Positions 59,230-64,000 of a stretch of DNA of 64,000 bases are shown piece by piece. Source of the stretch: Congeria kusceri (lineage: Eukaryota > Mollusca > Bivalvia > Myida > Dreissenidae); NCBI GenBank assembly GCA_027627225.1, contig CM051028.1:10967201-11031200 (forward strand). Reading direction: 5' to 3'. The position numbers were made by a program, and so were the translations under genes. The notes under the pieces were generated by a model. The model was not told where the DNA came from and did no database searches. It saw nothing but the letters and a program-made list of their open reading frames with translations. Each line of letters opens with the position of its first letter. The stretch's first letter is position 1.

Positions 59230-60331
59230 ATGGCTCGGCCAAAAGAGTATGATGAACGTGACATGCAGGATACTGCACAACAAGAATCTCAGCACCCAGT
59301 TAGCCGATATACTATATCAGCGGAAGAAGAGAAATTGCTTAAAGCATTTAGATCGTTGCCTGAAAAGCGTCTAAAGGTGGAAAATGCCGAGGATTTATCT
59401 CGTCTTATGCAACAAATGAAATTGTCTACTCCTGATTGTAGTAATTCAGCACAGGAGAGACCCAATTTTAGCCTACCTGGAAAATCTTACCTAAGTTGTC
59501 CATATTTTATGGTGAGGCCAGTAAAGGTGATGTTACTCTCAAGGGTTTAAGTTTGAATTGGACTCGCTTATTGCTGAAGGAATTTTCAGCGATGATCAAA
59601 TCCTGTTTGGGATTAGGCGAGCATTGAGAGGAAAGGCAAGTGACCATCTGCGGAGAGCAGGTGTGGGCCTGACATTGGATGTTGCCGTTCGTAAACTCGA
59701 ACAAGAGTTTGGTTGTATTGAGCCAGTAGAATCTTTGCTGCAGAGATTTTATTCAATGGAACAGAAGCCAAGCGAAGATATATCAACATATTGCGCAAGA
59801 TTAGAGGATTTATTCGAACTGATAGTCAAACAAGGAGGATTAATGAGAGGCAGTACAGAGATTTTAAAGAGAGTATTGTACAAAGGTTTGAACAAAGAAC
59901 TGAAACAAATGGCAGAGTATAAATTTGATACAGTTCATGATTACGATAAATTTAAATTGGAATTAAGAATCATGGAAGCAGAAATTAAAAGCCCAGAGAC
60001 TGAGTCAAAAAAGTGCCATGCAATGAATGTAGACCCAAAGAAATCAGAATTATCTGAAATGAAAGATCTATTGATCAAACTTAATGAAAGAATTGAGAGG
60101 TTGGAAAAAGAAAAACATGAATCTAATTCATCAAAGCAAGAAAATGTATACACAGGTAGAGGCTTCAGTAGGAGTCAAGAAAGAGGCTTTAACCGACCAC
60201 CTGGTAGAGGACAGGGCAATCAGCGGGGCAGGTCTTACCAACCACAGCGCCCATTAGGCAGTAACAATTTCTTGCCTACATGTTTCAATTGCGGCCGCAA
60301 GGGTCATATTGCAAGAAATTGCCCAAACTAA
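59230..60331 (+). pseudogene. Gypsy gag: capsid-like region and CCHC zinc knuckle (one frameshift)
   Basis: ATG at 59230 (MARPKEYDERDMQD) opens an N-terminal charged helix region. A frame change at about 59480-59520 moves the sense to the frame that ends at 60331. The capsid-like part (IRRALRGKASDHLRRAG, FYSMEQKPSEDISTYCARL, about 59600-59810) resembles the Gypsy capsid fold that also gave rise to PNMA proteins. A charged coiled-coil-like segment (KDLLIKLNERIERLEKEK) and an RG-rich stretch precede the knuckle CFNCGRKGHIARNC (C-x2-C-x4-H-x4-C, about 60284-60325). The role is packaging of element RNA into particles. The frameshift disables it. Confidence 0.85.
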
Positions 60332-60732
60332 TATGTGCCACTATGAAAGGGTCGAATGGTGGTACTTCAAGAAAAGACCCTACCTTAGTCGGTGACTCTA
60401 ATGAAGTGGATATTTCCATTGAAAACATTGAAACAAGAGCACTTCTTGACACAGGGAGTTGTGTCAGTGTCATAGCTCAACAATTCTATGATACAAATTT
60501 GAAATCAATTCCAATTCAACCTTTAAATGAAGTAATCAAAATAGAATGTGCTGATGGCAATCATTTGTCATATTCTGGCTTTATGGAAGCTGAACTAGAA
60601 GTAAAAGATGGTTTACCAAGAGCTGAACCACTTAAGTGTCTGTTTTTAATTTTCTAAAGACACTGATTATTCAGCAAAGACACCAATTATTATTGGTACC
60701 AATATTCTGTCATGTTTTCTTGACAATTGTTA
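60332..60732 (+). pseudogene. Gypsy aspartic protease (broken)
   Basis: The active-site motif ALLDTGSCVSVI lies at about 60440-60475 in the frame before that of gag, as in elements that use a -1 shift from gag to pro. The flap and second motif continue after a further frame change near 60650: AKTPIIIGTNIL (about 60677-60712). An in-frame TAA follows at 60731. The natural gag-pro shift and the two added lesions should not be confused. Confidence 0.8.
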
Positions 60733-60754
60733 AAGCCAGTTTGGCACACAGTAT

Positions 60755-63661
60755 TTGCAGAGGGCAAACATGCATGTACCATGGTATTTGGCTTTTAGGA
60801 TTATGAATATCCGAGAAAAGGAATTGCAGAAGAATAACAATAGAATTGCTATTTTAAAATCTGCAAACCAGAACAAAATCATGTTAGGACCAAATGAGTC
60901 CAAAGATATTCATTGTTTCTCTGATAGAGAATTGGACATACAGCCTACCACTGCTGTGACAACAGTGAGTCCATTGACTGGTCTACCAAAATTTGTTGAC
61001 ATAACACCAGGGTTAGTGAATTACTCCTTTTCAAAGGGTCAACCCATGATTGTCAACATTTCAAATTTAACTACCAATAGTGTAGTAATATCACCAAAGA
61101 CTGTGATATGCGAGTTGCATCCAGCAACAATTGAACAAAATATCCCCACTAGTAACAAACTTGATGAAAAGGATGTTTTACAACCAATCTCACTAGACGC
61201 CAACAATATTTTGACATCAGACCAAAAGAGTCAAATAGTTAAATTGCTTGAAAAGCATAGACATATATTTTCAAAAGGGGATCATGACATTGGAAACTGT
61301 GATCAAATTAATCATAGAATTGATCTGATAGATGAAGTTCCATTCAAACAAAAACACAGAAGGATACCACCTCATATGATAGATGAAGTACGCCAACATT
61401 TGCAACAATTATTAGACACTGGAATTATAAGAAAATCTAAATCACCTTGGTGCAGTAACATTGTTTTAATTAGAAAGAAGAACGGGAAATTAAGAATGTG
61501 TGTAGATTATAGGGAACTTAACAACAAATCAGTAAAAGATTCATTTGCTTTGCCCAGAATGGAAGAGATTTTTGATGTATTAAATGGAGCCAAATATTTT
61601 TCTACCATCGATATGAAAGCAGGATACCATCAAGTGGAAATAGAAGAGACACACAAAGAAAGAACAGCCTTTACAGTTGGAGCTTTAGGTTTCTTTGAGT
61701 ATAATAAAATGCCGTTTGGTTTATCCAATAGCCCTGCAACTTACCAGAGACTCATGCAAGAATGTTTAGGCGAATTAAATATGAAAATATGTGTCATCTA
61801 CCTGGACGATCTCATTATTTTTTCAGACTCGTATGAACAACATCTGGAACGGCTTGATATAGTTTTAAAGAGACTTGCTGAATGTGGACTGAAGTTAGCT
61901 CCAGAGAAATGCTTCTTCATTCAAGAGAAAATAGGATTTCTTGGTCATGTTGTATCAAGTGAAGGCATCGAGACTGATCCTGGAAAGATCGAAAAGATTA
62001 AGAATTGGCCAACACCTAATAATTCTGATGAATTAAGGTCTTTTATTGCTTTTGCAGGATATTATAGGATGTTTATTAAGAATTTTTCTTCTATTACAAA
62101 GCCATTGACTGATCTCCTTCCACCAACTGCATGCAAGAAAGGATCCAAGAAAACACGTAAGGAATGGAAGTGGACTTCAAAAGAACAAGACATATTTGAA
62201 GAATTGAAAACTATTTTAACATCCCCACCTATTCTGGCATATCCTGATTTCACCAAACCTTTTGAAATTCACACTGATGCCAGTGGCACTGGCTTAGGTG
62301 CTGTATTGTACCAAGACAAAAGAGTGATCTCATATGCCAGCAGATCTTTATCCAAGTCTGAAAAAAATTATTCTGCTTTCAAATTAGAATTCTTAGCATT
62401 GAAGTGGGCAGTAACTGAGAAATTCAAAGATTACTTGTCTCTACAACATTTCAAAGTATTCACTGATAACAACCCGTTGACATACGTACTTACATCAGCA
62501 AAGCTAGATGCTACAGGTCAACGGTGGGCTTCTGCCTTAGGAGAATTTAACTTTGATATCACTTACAGAGCTGGACTAAAAAATGGCGATGCAGATGCCA
62601 TGAGCAGGTACCCACATGAATGTGTAACATTGAAAGACAAAACCGAACAGGTTGAAATAAAATATTCTACCATTAAAGCAGTTTGTTGTAGCAATTTTGC
62701 AGAACAAATACCTGCTATTGAAACATTACCCTGTAACAACATAAATATTGTTGAAGTGACTGAAACACCTGGTAGTGTTATGGCACAGATTGAGTTACGA
62801 GAAATAAGATCGAAACAGAGAAATGACCCGTTGATTGAGAGATGGCGACGCATGGTTATTGATAACTATTTACCGGACAAGGCCCAGATGAGAAGTAAAG
62901 CAGACTTCATGATGAGGAAACATTTCCAGAACTTTAAGATTGTAAGAGGACTTTTGTACAAAGAAATGGTGTCAGAAAGTTCTGAAAAGACTAGACAGTT
63001 AGTGTTACCTAAAGTATATAGGGATGAAATACTGAAGGGTTTACACAATGACATAGGTCATCCTGGAAGGGACCGAACACTTTCATTGGTCAGAAGTAGG
63101 TATTTTTGGCCGAACATGTCTAGGGATGTTGAAAATTGGGTAACTAACTGTGATCGGTGTCTGAAGAGAAAAGCACCTACCAATACCAAAGCTGAACTGG
63201 TAAATATTCAATCATCTTTCCCACTTGAATTAGTGTCTATGGATTACTTGACTCTAGAATCTTCTAAAGGATGTGGTAACATTTTAGTGATCACTGACCA
63301 CTTCACAAAATTTGCAGTTGCAGTTCCAACTCGAAATCAGACTGCCAAAACAACAGCAGATGCTGTATTCAATAACTTTATTATGCATTATGGAATTCCG
63401 GAAAAGCTACATTCAGATCAGGGAGCAAATTTCGAGTCTGAATTAATCAAAGAATTGTGTGACTTAATGGGAATAAAAAAAAGCAGAACTACACCATACC
63501 ATCCAATGGGGAACAGATGTACAGAGCGAATGAACAGAACACTACTGAACATGTTGGGAACTTTAGAGCCTGATAAAAAACCTGACTGGAAAAATTACAT
63601 TGCACCTTTAGTCTTTGCATATAACTGCACCAAACATATAAAACAACAATTTACATCATAA
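60755..63661 (+). pseudogene. Gypsy pol: RT, RNase H and truncated integrase
   Basis: A 968-codon open segment. Its TTG start is formal only; the upstream TAA at 60731 separates it from the protease. RT: CVDYRELN, FSTIDMKAGYHQVEIEE (catalytic Asp), FGLSNSPATYQRLM and VIYLDDLIIFS (YLDD at 61799-61810). RNase H: IHTDASGTGLGAVL, LEFLALKWAV and VFTDNNPLTYVL (catalytic D, E, D). Integrase: zinc motif H-x-H region GHPGRDR...NCDRCLKRK (about 63055-63170), the core MDYL (D), HSDQGANFES (D) and CTERMNRTLLN (E). The protein then stops at TKHIKQQFTS, before the integrase C-terminal part, and the 3' LTR is absent. All three enzymes look catalytically complete, so decay is recent or limited. Confidence 0.93.
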
Positions 63662-64000
63662 CATTGACATGTACACCTATCTTACCAAATTGTGGATTCG
63701 ACTTTCACCTACACCTCTCCACGCGTCTCTCCCAGTGTGAGGTTAAATAAACTGTAAGTTAAGAATTAAGTGTAAATATATGCATCTTCAAGTGATCGTT
63801 AAAAGAGTAAGTAAAGACAAGTTGCCATTTTGCATCGGACTGAATAAATGTCAATATCAAAATAGAAATATAATCAGGATGCATACGAATCAATGCACGG
63901 ACAGCCCAATTACAAGACGATATGAATGATAGACAAATGCAAATGGAAAAGAAAAAGATATTTACATTCACTACCGTCAATGTTCAACCAGATGCGTCCT
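63662..64000. other. Flank beyond the truncated integrase
   Basis: No LTR-like text matching 57168-57314, no polypurine tract identified, no gene. Confidence 0.45.

Overview
This window looks like nuclear DNA from an animal, most likely a bivalve mollusc (a dreissenid-type mussel is my guess, not proven). It is AT-rich, its genes are split by GT-AG introns, and it is crowded with LINE, Gypsy, Crypton and foldback elements. It also contains the 'aacaagagggcc...ctgag' interspersed repeat that I associate with bivalves. I see no rRNA, no convincing functional tRNA and no CRISPR array.

Layout. 1-1.6 kb: a decayed L1/Tx1-like LINE ORF2 fragment. 4.4-12.3 kb: a second decayed L1/Tx1-like LINE (ORF1 with a CCHC knuckle, then ORF2 endonuclease and RT). 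It is split at 7.86-10.60 kb by a later LINE of another family whose 5' half is inverted, as expected from twin priming. 12.6-13 kb: two tRNA-like (SINE-type) remnants. 16-18 kb: a three-exon tyrosine recombinase gene of the Crypton/DUF3504 type. 31.1-34.4 kb: two further LINEs that converge tail to tail. 38.4-49.0 kb: a large inverted repeat with a 4.2 kb spacer. 50.0-54.5 kb: a TIR-flanked segment that holds a minisatellite. 54.5-55.4 kb: a tandem repeat. 57.2-63.7 kb: a broken Gypsy element with a very short putative LTR, a PBS, gag, protease, RT, RNase H and a truncated integrase.

The most interesting content is a cluster of four related minus-strand genes, called A-D here, at 13.7-15.7, 21.6-24.4, 27.4-30.1 and 41.0-45.3 kb. 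Each has a first exon coding for a B-box-like zinc-binding module followed by an acidic linker with tyrosine motifs (YDYV, YEVV, YEAV, YENED). A phase-1 intron follows at the same position in all four, and the second exon codes for an IRS/DOK-type PTB domain. This reads as a family of small B-box/PTB adaptor proteins. Copy D is intact by inspection (466 + 308 nt, 257 codons plus stop). Copies A and B carry frameshifts or stops, and C has one in-frame stop. The two exons of D lie in the spacer and the left arm of the inverted repeat, and the right arm carries a second, broken and oppositely oriented copy of D's PTB exon.

Family assignments come from motif recognition by eye. No alignment or database search was run, and exon boundaries come from GT-AG sites plus reading-frame arithmetic.
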